Below are positions 1-6,086 of a stretch of 6,086 bases of DNA, piece after piece; the first letter of the stretch is position 1; every line of letters starts with the position of its first letter. The DNA comes from Sedimenticola sp. (GTDB lineage Bacteria > Pseudomonadota > Gammaproteobacteria > Chromatiales > Chromatiaceae): assembly GCA_026197195.1 (NCBI GenBank), contig JAPHUG010000081.1:1-6086 (forward strand), in the 5' to 3' direction. Both the position numbers and the translations under genes were made by a program. The notes beneath the pieces were generated by a model, which was not told where the DNA came from, did not search any database, and was given only the letters and a program-made list of their open reading frames with translations.

Positions 1-167
1 ACCCATCTACAGGATCGTGCAGACAGCAAACCCTCCCCTTCTCAGTTCCTACAGGCATCAAACGACTGAAAATGGATTTAACCCATCCCGGGAACCGCCA
101 TTATTTCTTTCGCCTATTCAGCAAGTTACTGGGGAATAGAAAAACAGGTTTTTTGCGAAATCCATCC

Positions 168-196
168 TTGCTGCCCATGAAACCAATCCCTACAAT
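168..196 (+). promoter_or_regulatory. Putative sigma70 promoter of the DUF4124 gene
   Basis: TTGCTG (168-173) and TACAAT (191-196) are separated by exactly 17 nt. The -10 matches the consensus at 5 of 6 positions and the -35 at 3 of 6. Transcription would start near 203, giving a leader of about 45 nt before the ATG at 249. This is a motif match only; no other promoter in 1-248 looked better. Confidence 0.45.
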
Positions 197-248
197 GTGA
201 AACATAACAAAGATCTGTTTCTCAACAGCCTACGCAAGGATGATACAC

Positions 249-686
249 ATGGTTATCCGTACCGCTTCAATCCTGACCCTGGCACTGCTTTTTACCAGTG
301 CAGCAGAAGCCCGTATGTACCGCTGGGTGGATGACAATGGCATGACGGTCTATTCACAGTCCCCTCCACCTTCAGGTGAGGCAACCGAAATCAAGGTGAA
401 TACATCAACAGCCGCTCCGGATAAAAAGGTTGCAGACACCCCACCGGAACAGGCCGCCAAGCCCGAAGCCAAACCCACAGGCCCAACAAAAGCCGAGATT
501 GAAGAATCAAACAGAATCAAAGCTGAAAATTGTAAGGCGGCGACCAGCAATTTGGCTCTCTATGAAAACCTGGGGAATAAGCTCGTAAAGACACCGGACG
601 GGCTCTACAAGCGTCTGACCGAAGAGGAGCGTCAGCAGAAGATCCAAGAGAGTAAGGATGTCATGTCAGAATTCTGCGAGAAATAA
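249..686 (+). CDS. Secreted DUF4124 domain-containing protein
   Basis: A 145-residue protein with a clear Sec signal peptide: a short basic start (MVIR), a hydrophobic core to about residue 18, and a likely signal peptidase I site after AEA (residue 21). The mature protein begins RMYRWVDDNGMTVYSQSPP, the usual opening of DUF4124, where an aromatic-rich strand carries the YRWVD and YS.SPP signatures. A Pro/Ala/Lys-rich linker (about residues 50-80) leads to a charged helical tail with Cys95 and Cys143, which could form a periplasmic disulfide. I chose the ATG at 249 over the in-frame ATG at 240 because AAGG (236-239) directly abuts the earlier ATG but sits 9 nt before the later one. The family has no established biochemical function; small envelope proteins of this kind are common in gammaproteobacteria. 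The gene appears monocistronic, and no partner is visible. The family call is strong and the role unknown. Confidence 0.85.
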   Translation: MVIRTASILTLALLFTSAAEARMYRWVDDNGMTVYSQSPPPSGEATEIKVNTSTAAPDKKVADTPPEQAAKPEAKPTGPTKAEIEESNRIKAENCKAATSNLALYENLGNKLVKTPDGLYKRLTEEERQQKIQESKDVMSEFCEK

Positions 687-763
687 ATACTTAACTATAA
701 CCTATTGATAGTATTAAAATAACAATCAATGGTCGGCGAAAAACATCACGCGCAGCTTTGCGC

Positions 764-781
764 TATCAGATTATCCTTACA
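764..781 (+). promoter_or_regulatory. Candidate GacA/UvrY upstream activating sequence
   Basis: TATCAG-N6-CTTACA matches the known GacA box TGTAAG-N6-CTTACA at 10 of 12 defined positions. The right half-site is exact and the spacer is exactly six nt. It lies about 65 nt upstream of the start site predicted from the -10 at 826-831, roughly where this box sits in Gac-controlled sRNA promoters. A single imperfect palindrome can arise by chance; its position in front of a GGA-rich, terminator-ended stretch is what makes it credible. Confidence 0.45.
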
Positions 782-825
782 ACGAGCCGCCGTGACGACC
801 TACAGACGACCCGTGACCAACAGAC

Positions 826-831
826 CATAAT
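826..831 (+). promoter_or_regulatory. Putative -10 element of the candidate sRNA
   Basis: CATAAT matches the sigma70 -10 consensus at 5 of 6 positions. No acceptable -35 is present 16-18 nt upstream (the sequence there is around CAGACG), which would fit an activator-dependent promoter driven from the palindrome at 764-781. The predicted start is A836 or A838. Confidence 0.35.
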
Positions 832-837
832 CTCTAC

Positions 838-957
838 ACCGTCAACAGGGAAGGCCAAGGATGGGCAGCACTCTTCAAGGATGGGCGAATGGATGCCAAT
901 TTCTGCCTAAAGAATCAGACGGCGACCCCGAAGGTATGGATATCTTCGGGGTTTTTT
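838..957 (+). ncRNA. Candidate CsrA/RsmA-sequestering sRNA (RsmY/RsmZ/CsrB-like)
   Basis: This roughly 120-nt non-coding stretch ends in an excellent intrinsic terminator and holds five GGA triplets (849, 859, 879, 891 and 938). Two lie in identical 11-mers CAAGGATGGGC (856-866 and 876-886) that contain CARGGAUG, the core of the known CsrA site. The others read ACAGGGA, AATGGATG and GTATGGATAT. Several can sit in hairpin loops: GCC/GGC (854-856 with 864-866) exposes AAGGATG, GGC/GCC (884-886 with 895-897) exposes GAATGGAT, and the terminator loop is ATGGAT. A longer pairing GGCAG (864-868) with CTGCC (903-907) competes with the first of these. Length, loop motifs, terminator and an upstream GacA-like box together match the RsmY/RsmZ type, which titrates the translational repressor CsrA/RsmA. 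The 5' end is inferred from the -10 alone. The alternative is a long 3' untranslated region of the DUF4124 transcript that happens to be GGA-rich. Confidence 0.5.
926..957 (+). terminator. Strong intrinsic (Rho-independent) terminator
   Basis: CCCCGAAG (926-933) pairs perfectly with CTTCGGGG (944-951). The stem extends by a G-U and a U-A pair to leave the six-base loop ATGGAT, and T6 (952-957) follows immediately. It works for + strand transcription: it ends either the candidate sRNA or the DUF4124 mRNA. On the - strand the stem lacks a T-tract, so it is a poor terminator for lapD. Confidence 0.9.
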
Positions 958-984
958 ATGACGTGCAACAAAGCACACCACCAA

Positions 985-2946
985 TCATTCGGGGCGACCG
1001 ATAAAATACCCCTGAGCCCCATCGACATGCAGTGAGGGCAGTAATGTCCAGGCACTCTCCGTCTCAATAGACTCACCGATCACCTCTATCTCAAGGCCGT
1101 GGGCAATTTCTGCCAAGGCCTGCACAAAAAACTGATTATCACTGTTCTCTTCAATGGATCGCATGAAACTGCCGTCGATCTTCAGGTAATCCACCTTCAT
1201 CGAACGCAAATAAGCCAGGGAACCAAAACTGCGGCCAAAATGGTCAATGGATAGTTTGGCTCCAAATCGGGTGACCAAGGTAAGCAGGGTCGTGGTTTGC
1301 TCTGTATTGGCCAGCACACCGTACTCAGGGAGCTCAAATATCATTCGACTGGCTACACCCTGATTTTCGGCAAGCCGCTCTTCCAACCAATCAAGAAAAC
1401 CAGCCACCTTAATGGATGGTGGTGACAGGTTAATGGCATAGTGGGTCGCGTCATCAGGCGAATCGGTCAGTCGCTGTAAAACCTGGGCGATCACACTCTT
1501 ATCGATCTCTGCCGTCATGTCCAAACTCTCAGCTTGCGGCATGAACAAACCCGCTGAAAGCAAGCCACCCTGCTCAGGTGAGTCGAGGTTTTCCGGTATT
1601 CTCACCAGCACCTCGCGATGTAGCAACTTGCGATCAGAACAGCGCACGACGGGTTGAAACTGAAGTTTAACCCGACCGCGTTCCAGCGCCTGTCCGATAA
1701 ATTCGCGCCATTCCGAGGCCCCTCTGACCTGATTCTGATCTATATCTTCTGAGCGGGTGAAGTGCCAGCCATTGGCCCCTTTTGCCTGAGCCATCCTGAG
1801 CGCCATATCTGCCTCTGAAAGCAGCACCGGCACACTCTGGCCTCCATCAAAATACCCCACACCCACATGACCCACGTCAGGATTATCCAGCTTCCCAGTC
1901 CCGTAGAGTCCTGCTAGGGCCGCGGCTAGCTGCTCGGCAAGCGTTTCCGCCTGCTGCTCAGAACACTCCTGCACCAGGAGAGCGAAATCCGCGCCGGTCA
2001 AATGAGCCAACTGACTCCTTTGCCACTGCATTGCAACCTGCTCCAGTTGCTTCGCCGTATCCTGTAAAAGCTCATCGCCCGCCTTGTAGCCATGGGCGTC
2101 GTTATACTGTTTGAAATGCTTTAACTGAACGAGGCAGAGCGCCCCGCAGGAAAACTCCTCATCGGAGTTCACCTGATTGGTCAAGGAATCCATAAAAAAG
2201 CGTTTATTGGCCAAGCCTGTCACCGGATGCTGATAGGCCTGCCGACGGAGCCCCGAAGCCAGTCGTTCCAGCTCATCAAGCATCTGCCGTACCTTGGTGG
2301 ACATACGGTTCATGGCCTCGACGATACGGCGCATATCTGTGGTTCGGGGCAGCTTTTCCAGTATGGGAAACTCTCGATTACAGATCGCATTCGCCTGCTC
2401 TTCTACTGAGCGCAGGGGGCGGAGTACCTGCCGTAACAGCAGCACACCAATCAATAGTGCCAAGGCGGCACTGACAAGAAACCACCGTAGTGTGCCCGCA
2501 ATGGTCTGCCACAACTGGTTGTAGGCATAGCCGGGATGGCTTTTAACGACCACCCGGCCACTCTGTAGCCAACCACTCATGAGGGTGGATTCACCCTCAG
2601 GTGTCGTCAGTGGTAGTCGCTCAATGAACCACTCCGGAACCCCCTCAATTTGTACCGGCAATACCCGATCCACCAGCGGTTTACCCTGCATATCCTCCAC
2701 CCGTATGACCCGATAGAAACCGCGATCAAAGATCGCATCGGTCATGGAGGTGACCGTTGCAATATCCTTCTCCTCCATGTAGGGCGATATGGATAAGCCA
2801 AGAGAGGTGGCTGCATCCTGCGCATGGGATTCCAGCTGCTTTTCCAGATAATCACGGGTGTTGTGCACACTAATCAGAAAAGTGCCTGCAAAGACCAGTA
2901 ACAGTAGCGCTACTATCAAGGCAATGAGCTGTTTCGATAATGTCAT
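985..2946 (-). CDS. lapD: LapD-like inner-membrane c-di-GMP receptor
   Basis: This 653-residue protein has the LapD architecture: TM helix about 7-26, LapD/MoxY-type periplasmic domain 27-150, TM helix about 152-172, HAMP 172-225, GGDEF-like domain about 235-400 and EAL-like domain about 410-653. Pseudomonas fluorescens LapD is nearly the same length. The periplasmic GWLQ keeps the tryptophan (Trp126) equivalent to the LapG-contacting Trp125, and HAQDAAT (41-47) is shared with LapD. GGDEF is TGADF (317-321), so cyclase activity is not expected. The EAL domain keeps Glu445 (REVLVR), Asn506, Glu538, Asp568, Lys589 and Gln645, but the DDFGTG loop is DHFGRS, losing the second metal-binding Asp. 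This fits a receptor that binds c-di-GMP in its EAL domain and signals outward to hold LapG. The ATG at 2946 has AGGGGAAAGGA just upstream; the in-frame GTG at 2982 is rejected because it lacks such a site and would add 12 residues before the membrane helix. The gene is downstream of lapG on the same strand. Confidence 0.92.
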   Translation of the reverse strand: MTLSKQLIALIVALLLLVFAGTFLISVHNTRDYLEKQLESHAQDAATSLGLSISPYMEEKDIATVTSMTDAIFDRGFYRVIRVEDMQGKPLVDRVLPVQIEGVPEWFIERLPLTTPEGESTLMSGWLQSGRVVVKSHPGYAYNQLWQTIAGTLRWFLVSAALALLIGVLLLRQVLRPLRSVEEQANAICNREFPILEKLPRTTDMRRIVEAMNRMSTKVRQMLDELERLASGLRRQAYQHPVTGLANKRFFMDSLTNQVNSDEEFSCGALCLVQLKHFKQYNDAHGYKAGDELLQDTAKQLEQVAMQWQRSQLAHLTGADFALLVQECSEQQAETLAEQLAAALAGLYGTGKLDNPDVGHVGVGYFDGGQSVPVLLSEADMALRMAQAKGANGWHFTRSEDIDQNQVRGASEWREFIGQALERGRVKLQFQPVVRCSDRKLLHREVLVRIPENLDSPEQGGLLSAGLFMPQAESLDMTAEIDKSVIAQVLQRLTDSPDDATHYAINLSPPSIKVAGFLDWLEERLAENQGVASRMIFELPEYGVLANTEQTTTLLTLVTRFGAKLSIDHFGRSFGSLAYLRSMKVDYLKIDGSFMRSIEENSDNQFFVQALAEIAHGLEIEVIGESIETESAWTLLPSLHVDGAQGYFIGRPE

Positions 2947-3029
2947 GATCCTTTCCCCTGAGCATTCACCCCGCACCGGCACTGGGTCTCTATCGTCATT
3001 GAAGCCAGCGGGTACAGAATAGTCTTCAT
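2943..3029 (-). CDS. Candidate 28-residue small ORF linking lapG and lapD
   Basis: This ORF fills the gap between lapG and lapD. Its ATG (3029-3027) overlaps the lapG stop as ATGA, and its own TGA (2945-2943) overlaps the lapD ATG as ATGA. An AAAGAGG ribosome binding site inside the lapG 3' end sits 7 nt before the ATG. The peptide starts MKTILYPLASM, contains CRC near its middle and ends in GKGS. It has no obvious membrane helix or recognisable family. It may be a real small protein of the Lap system, or only a translated linker that carries ribosomes from lapG to lapD. Overlaps at both ends plus a good binding site are unlikely together by chance, but there is no conservation evidence here. 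Confidence 0.4.
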   Translation of the reverse strand: MKTILYPLASMTIETQCRCGVNAQGKGS

Positions 3030-3727
3030 TGTTTCGCCTCTTTGGCCATTCTGGCCTTTAAGTCCTGCCATAAACTGATTCGTGTCGATGACCCCACCTT
3101 CTGGCCACGACCACGATTCTTAGCAAGCCAAAGCCCCTCTGCATTAAAGCTGTAGACGGGAGCCAAATCGCCCCGCTTATCTGCAGTCAGAATCTGGCTA
3201 TTAATATTATCCAGCACAAGCGGTACACCGGACTGTTCCGGATAGTAGGTCAACACCATATGGGCCTGATTCAACTCCAGGGCCTTGACATACATAATGC
3301 GCATCTTTTCATCGGGGACACCCATCTCTCTGAGGGTGAAGTATTTTGCAATGGAGTAATCCTCGCAATCGGCCTGACCCCGGCCAAGCGCTTCAACCGG
3401 CGTCGCCCAATAGTCATTTTTCCCCCAGATATTGAGGTCAGAACGATAGGTCAGCTGATTAAAAAAATCATTAACCAGCGTCAGCTTCTCAGACTCACTC
3501 TTATCACGGTGCCCCTCCATTAGACGCTGCCACGCCTGCATACGGGCCGCAGCAGGGTCGCCGTACTTCTGCTTGACCCACTGTATCAACTCCGCATTGA
3601 CCAGTGTCTCGGCAGTGACCATACCGCAAAGCATGAACACCACCAGCAGAAACGCACGCCACACCGATCGCCAGCGAGCGCCAGAGGGCTCACAGTGGGG
3701 GTATTGTTTGGCAGGCGTGATTGACAA
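3026..3727 (-). CDS. lapG: LapG-like periplasmic cysteine protease (peptidase C93)
   Basis: This is a bacterial transglutaminase-like cysteine protease that cleaves the N-terminal region of giant RTX-type adhesins such as LapA, releasing cells from biofilm. The catalytic triad is visible as Cys121 (in QADCEDYSIAKYF), His156 (QAHMVLTYY) and Asp173 (PLVLDNI), with spacing like that of P. fluorescens LapG (Cys135/His172/Asp189). Asp120 and Glu122, flanking the cysteine, correspond to the known calcium-binding residues. The family signatures FFNQ, DYW.TP and C-terminal WQDL are present. A signal peptide spans about residues 20-39, with likely cleavage after VTA. The start is uncertain: in this frame a TGA lies at 3745-3743, the first possible start is TTG at 3727, and no ribosome binding site precedes it. 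GTG at 3664 would give a 212-residue form that still has a signal peptide. A good AAAAGGA plus ATG lies upstream but out of frame. lapG precedes lapD and is probably cotranscribed with it. No LapA-like substrate is in the window. Confidence 0.93.
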   Translation of the reverse strand: MSITPAKQYPHCEPSGARWRSVWRAFLLVVFMLCGMVTAETLVNAELIQWVKQKYGDPAAARMQAWQRLMEGHRDKSESEKLTLVNDFFNQLTYRSDLNIWGKNDYWATPVEALGRGQADCEDYSIAKYFTLREMGVPDEKMRIMYVKALELNQAHMVLTYYPEQSGVPLVLDNINSQILTADKRGDLAPVYSFNAEGLWLAKNRGRGQKVGSSTRISLWQDLKARMAKEAKQ

Positions 3728-3746
3728 AGAAGATACCGATATTCAT
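3690..3746 (-). other. Out-of-frame start and possible leader ORF overlapping the lapG 5' end
   Basis: AAAAGGA (3762-3756) lies 9 nt before an ATG at 3746, with a second in-frame ATG at 3752. This is the best translation start upstream of lapG, yet it is one base out of frame with the protease. It encodes MNIGIFFVNHACQTIPPL and stops at 3692-3690, inside the lapG frame. Dropping one base from the C5 run (3701-3697, - strand) would fuse it in frame to lapG as ...TIPHCEPSGARW. It is therefore either a sequencing or assembly overcall, a genuine frameshift, or a leader peptide whose translation affects lapG. Confidence 0.4.
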
Positions 3747-3840
3747 GGCCATATATCCTTTTAGTTGTCGGCAGCCAGCGTGAAAGCTGTAGATTGTGAG
3801 GAATAAATAGCCAGCATGCGCCCGGCAGATGCAGGATGAT

Positions 3841-3869
3841 TTGTCCCAATCGAGGCATATCGTTAGAAT
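3841..3869 (+). promoter_or_regulatory. Putative sigma70 promoter of proS
   Basis: TTGTCC (3841-3846) and TAGAAT (3864-3869) are separated by exactly 17 nt, matching 4 of 6 and 5 of 6 consensus positions. Transcription would start near 3876, about 32 nt before the proS ATG. The element lies in the 180-nt divergent gap between lapG and proS; I found no equally good promoter for lapG on the other strand. Confidence 0.5.
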
Positions 3870-3907
3870 AGATCGATTTGCACCGCCACACCCTGGACTT
3901 CATACAC

Positions 3908-5632
3908 ATGCGCACATCCCAATTTCCTCTCCAGACCGTCAAGGAGACGCCTTCCGACGCTGAGATCAGCAGCCATCAGCTGATGCTCAGAGCTGGCATG
4001 ATCCGCAAACTCGCCGCCGGTCTCTATACCTGGCTACCCCTTGGTCTGAGGGTATTACGCAAGATAGAGGCGATCGTACGAGAGGAGATGGATCGTTCAG
4101 GCGCACTGGAAGTGCTGATGCCCTCGGTACAACCCGCGGAATTGTGGCAGGAGTCCGGCCGCTGGGAACAGTACGGCCCTGAGCTGCTGCGTCTGAATGA
4201 CCGGCATAATCGTGACTTCTGCTATGGACCTACCCATGAGGAGATCATTACCGAACTTGCCCGTAATGAACTGCACAGCTACAAACAACTACCGATCAAT
4301 TTCTATCAGATCCAGACCAAGTTCCGGGATGAGATACGACCCCGCTTTGGTGTGATGCGGGCACGTGAGTTTCTGATGAAGGATGCCTATTCATTCAATA
4401 TAGATGAGGCGTCTCTGCAAGAATCCTATGACTTGATGTACCAGACCTACAGCCAAATTTTCACTCGCTGTGGGCTCAATTTCAGAGCCGTGCAGGCGGA
4501 CAGCGGCAGTATTGGTGGCAACGCCTCGAAAGAGTTCCACGTACTGGCTGATTCGGGTGAAGATGCCATCGCCTTCTCGACAGAGAGTGATTACGCGGCA
4601 AATATCGAGACAGCTGAGGCTGTGGCACTGGGAAGCGCCCTTGCCGCACCCGCAGAAGCGATGCGACTGGTGGATACGCCCAACACCAAAACCATTCAGG
4701 ACCTGGTTGAACAGTTTGATCAGCCCATTGAAAAAACCGTCAAGACGCTGATTGTCGCGGCAGATGAAGCCCTGGAGGCACCCTTCATCGCACTGCTGGT
4801 GCGTGGCGATCATGAATTGAACGAGATCAAAGCTGAAAAGCTGCCGGAAGTAGCCTCCCCTCTCACCTTTGCCACCGAAGAGCAGATTCGGGAGACCCTG
4901 GGTGCAGGCCCCGGCTCGCTTGGTCCGGTTAACCTGCCCATCCCCTGTATTATTGATCGCACCGTGGCACTGACCTCTGATTTCAGTGCCGGTGCCAATG
5001 AAGACGGCAAGCACTACTTTGGCATCAACTGGGAGCGAGACCTGCCAATCCCGCAGATCGCCGATATCCGAAATGTCCAGGAAGGCGACCCCAGCCCTGA
5101 TGGAAAAGGTGTACTCACGATCGCCAGAGGTATCGAGGTCGGCCATATCTTCCAACTGGGTGATAAATACAGTGCCGCCATGAAGGCCTCTGTATTAGAT
5201 GAAAATGGTCGTAGCGTGATCATGCAGATGGGTTGCTATGGCATCGGCGTCTCCCGTGTGGTTGCCGCAGCCATTGAACAGAATCATGACGAAAACGGCA
5301 TTATCTGGCCCACCGCCATCGCCCCCTTCCAGGTGGCCTTGTGCCCTATGAAACTGGATAAGTCCCACCGCGTCCGCGAAGCGACCGAAAGCCTGTATAA
5401 AGCACTTACCGAAGCGGGTGTAGATGTATTACTGGATGATCGCGGGGCACGACCCGGTGCCATGTTCGCCGACATGGAGCTGATCGGCATCCCCCATCGG
5501 GTCGTTATTGGCGAACGCAGCCTGGACGAGGGTAAACTTGAATACCGAGGCAGAACGGATACTGAGAACCGTTTAATCGAGATTGAGCAGCTCGTGCCCT
5601 TCCTGCTCAACCAAGCAGGCCTCAATACCTGA
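3908..5632 (+). CDS. proS: Prolyl-tRNA synthetase with editing domain
   Basis: This cytosolic class II aminoacyl-tRNA synthetase joins proline to tRNA-Pro using ATP. At 574 residues it is almost the length of E. coli ProS (572) and aligns with it throughout. Motif 1 lies at about 38-76 (GLYTWLPLG...VLMPSVQP), motif 2 at 139-163 ([25 protein letters not shown] region) and motif 3 at 441-458 ([18 protein letters not shown]). The INS editing domain, inserted at about 224-407, hydrolyses Ala-tRNA-Pro; it keeps Lys279 (EKTVKTL) and His369 (GKHYFGINW). Cys443 also matches the E. coli residue. The anticodon-binding domain runs from about 470 to the end. I chose the ATG at 3908 because [15 protein letters not shown] matches the E. 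coli N terminus; the TTG at 3878 would add ten unrelated residues. The ribosome binding site is weak (TGGA, 3894-3897). The gene is transcribed divergently from lapG and followed by fabA. Nothing is missing or broken. Confidence 0.98.
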   Translation: MRTSQFPLQTVKETPSDAEISSHQLMLRAGMIRKLAAGLYTWLPLGLRVLRKIEAIVREEMDRSGALEVLMPSVQPAELWQESGRWEQYGPELLRLNDRHNRDFCYGPTHEEIITELARNELHSYKQLPINFYQIQTKFRDEIRPRFGVMRAREFLMKDAYSFNIDEASLQESYDLMYQTYSQIFTRCGLNFRAVQADSGSIGGNASKEFHVLADSGEDAIAFSTESDYAANIETAEAVALGSALAAPAEAMRLVDTPNTKTIQDLVEQFDQPIEKTVKTLIVAADEALEAPFIALLVRGDHELNEIKAEKLPEVASPLTFATEEQIRETLGAGPGSLGPVNLPIPCIIDRTVALTSDFSAGANEDGKHYFGINWERDLPIPQIADIRNVQEGDPSPDGKGVLTIARGIEVGHIFQLGDKYSAAMKASVLDENGRSVIMQMGCYGIGVSRVVAAAIEQNHDENGIIWPTAIAPFQVALCPMKLDKSHRVREATESLYKALTEAGVDVLLDDRGARPGAMFADMELIGIPHRVVIGERSLDEGKLEYRGRTDTENRLIEIEQLVPFLLNQAGLNT

Positions 5633-5642
5633 TTAATTGGCT

Positions 5643-5658
5643 GCACAAGGGATTGTGC
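5643..5658 (+). other. Short hairpin between proS and fabA
   Basis: GCACAA (5643-5648) and TTGTGC (5653-5658) form a perfect 6-bp stem around a GGGA loop. No T-tract follows, so it is not a convincing intrinsic terminator. It could stabilise the proS 3' end, or be chance. No clear fabA promoter is visible in the 66-nt gap, so readthrough from proS into fabA is possible. Confidence 0.3.
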
Positions 5659-5698
5659 CTCACTATTCGAACGAAAATCACAAAGAGAAACTGGATTC

Positions 5699-6086
5699 AT
5701 GGCAAAAGAGCAGAGTTTTACACGACAAGAGTTACTGGACTGCGGTCACGGTAAGATGTTTGGGGAGGGCAACGCACAGCTACCCACCACCAACATGCTG
5801 ATGATGGATCGAATCACCCATATATCAGACGAAGGTGGCGCTTACGGGAAAGGGGAAATCCTGGCGGAACTGGATATCACGCCGGACTTGTGGTTCTTCG
5901 ATTGCCACTTTCCTGGCGACCCCGTCATGCCGGGCTGCCTGGGACTGGATGCCATGTGGCAAGCTGTTGGCTTCTATCTGGCATGGTTGGGCAACCCGGG
6001 CCACGGACGCGCGCTGGGTGTGGGTGAGGTCAAGTTCACCGGTCAGGTCCTTCCGACAGCCAAGAAAGTGACCTATCACATCGAAC
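5699..6086 (+). CDS. fabA: 3-hydroxydecanoyl-ACP dehydratase/isomerase FabA (3' end outside window)
   Basis: This is the cytosolic hot-dog-fold enzyme that dehydrates 3-hydroxydecanoyl-ACP and isomerises trans-2- to cis-3-decenoyl-ACP, the branch point to unsaturated fatty acids in the anaerobic pathway. It normally works with FabB. The first 129 codons are present, out of about 171 in the family. The active-site residues are visible: His70 in [21 protein letters not shown] and Asp84 in the same block, which is diagnostic of FabA as opposed to FabZ. NMLMMDR (32-38) and [24 protein letters not shown] (103-126 region) match E. coli FabA closely. AAAGAGAAA (5682-5690) is a modest ribosome binding site upstream of the ATG. 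The gene lies 66 nt behind proS on the same strand. No FabR- or FadR-like site was recognised upstream. The reading frame is intact up to the window edge; fabB might follow, as in many relatives, but that is outside the window. Confidence 0.97.
   Translation, partial: MAKEQSFTRQELLDCGHGKMFGEGNAQLPTTNMLMMDRITHISDEGGAYGKGEILAELDITPDLWFFDCHFPGDPVMPGCLGLDAMWQAVGFYLAWLGNPGHGRALGVGEVKFTGQVLPTAKKVTYHIE

Noticed and set aside
1..69. Frame 1 is open from the window edge to a TGA at 67-69 and could be the C-terminal tail of an upstream gene.
   Set aside because: Only 22 codons with no recognisable motif, and the other two + frames are also open for longer; I cannot support a gene.
140..157. AAAAACAGGTTTTTT resembles a small terminator.
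   Set aside because: The stem is only A-T pairs with a four-base loop, too weak for intrinsic termination.
72..200. ORF of 42 codons starting at the ATG at 72.
   Set aside because: No ribosome binding site, no recognisable family, and it overlaps the likely promoter at 168-196.
790..817. CCGTGAC occurs twice (790-796 and 811-817) and GACGACC twice nearby, possibly a regulator-binding repeat.
   Set aside because: Short and of low complexity, with no matching known operator; noted only because it lies between the GacA-like box and the -10.
3878..3907. A TTG start extending proS by ten residues.
   Set aside because: The ATG at 3908 gives the conserved MRTSQ N terminus, and the added residues match nothing in the family.
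3586..3942. A 118-codon ORF on the - strand, overlapping the lapG 5' end and the proS start.
   Set aside because: Its residues are rich in Trp, Cys and Arg with no domain; it overlaps the coding starts of two well-supported genes in another frame.
4391..5155. A 254-codon ORF on the - strand inside proS.
   Set aside because: It is antisense to a fully conserved proS; the composition is that of a reverse-frame shadow and no family is recognisable.

Overview
The window reads as chromosomal DNA of a gammaproteobacterium. ProS (bacterial E. coli type with an editing domain) and FabA are close to the enterobacterial and pseudomonad proteins along their whole visible length, and a LapG/LapD pair and a DUF4124 protein are typical of this class. 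Base composition looks moderate and even. I see no insertion sequence, phage gene, CRISPR array, tRNA or rRNA. The genus cannot be fixed from this sequence.

Layout. Positions 1-248 hold no gene I can support, apart from a plausible sigma70 promoter at 168-196. Positions 249-686 (+) encode a secreted DUF4124 protein. The gap 687-984 looks like ordinary spacer but carries an ordered set of signals on the + strand: a GacA/UvrY-type palindrome (764-781), a -10 element (826-831), a GGA-rich stretch with two CAAGGATG motifs, and a strong intrinsic terminator (926-957). Together these look like an unannotated RsmY/RsmZ/CsrB-like small RNA of about 120 nt. On the - strand lie lapG (3727-3026) and lapD (2946-985). 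Between them is a 28-codon ORF that overlaps both neighbours by ATGA. The 5' end of lapG is odd: its good ribosome binding site and ATG are in a different frame from the protease. Divergent from lapG, proS (3908-5632, +) has its own promoter. It is followed after 66 nt by fabA (5699 to the window edge, incomplete).

How the genes work together. LapD is an inner-membrane c-di-GMP receptor that sequesters the periplasmic protease LapG. When c-di-GMP falls, LapG is released and cuts a large cell-surface adhesin, which is not in this window, so the biofilm is shed. The candidate sRNA would titrate CsrA/RsmA, a second classical control layer for the attached-versus-motile choice. It ends only 27 nt from the lapD stop, in convergent orientation. 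AAGGAT motifs also lie at the ribosome binding sites of the DUF4124 gene, lapD and the lapG leader, so a local Csr connection is possible but unproven. proS (tRNA-Pro charging) and fabA (unsaturated fatty acid synthesis) are housekeeping genes with no evident link to the Lap system.
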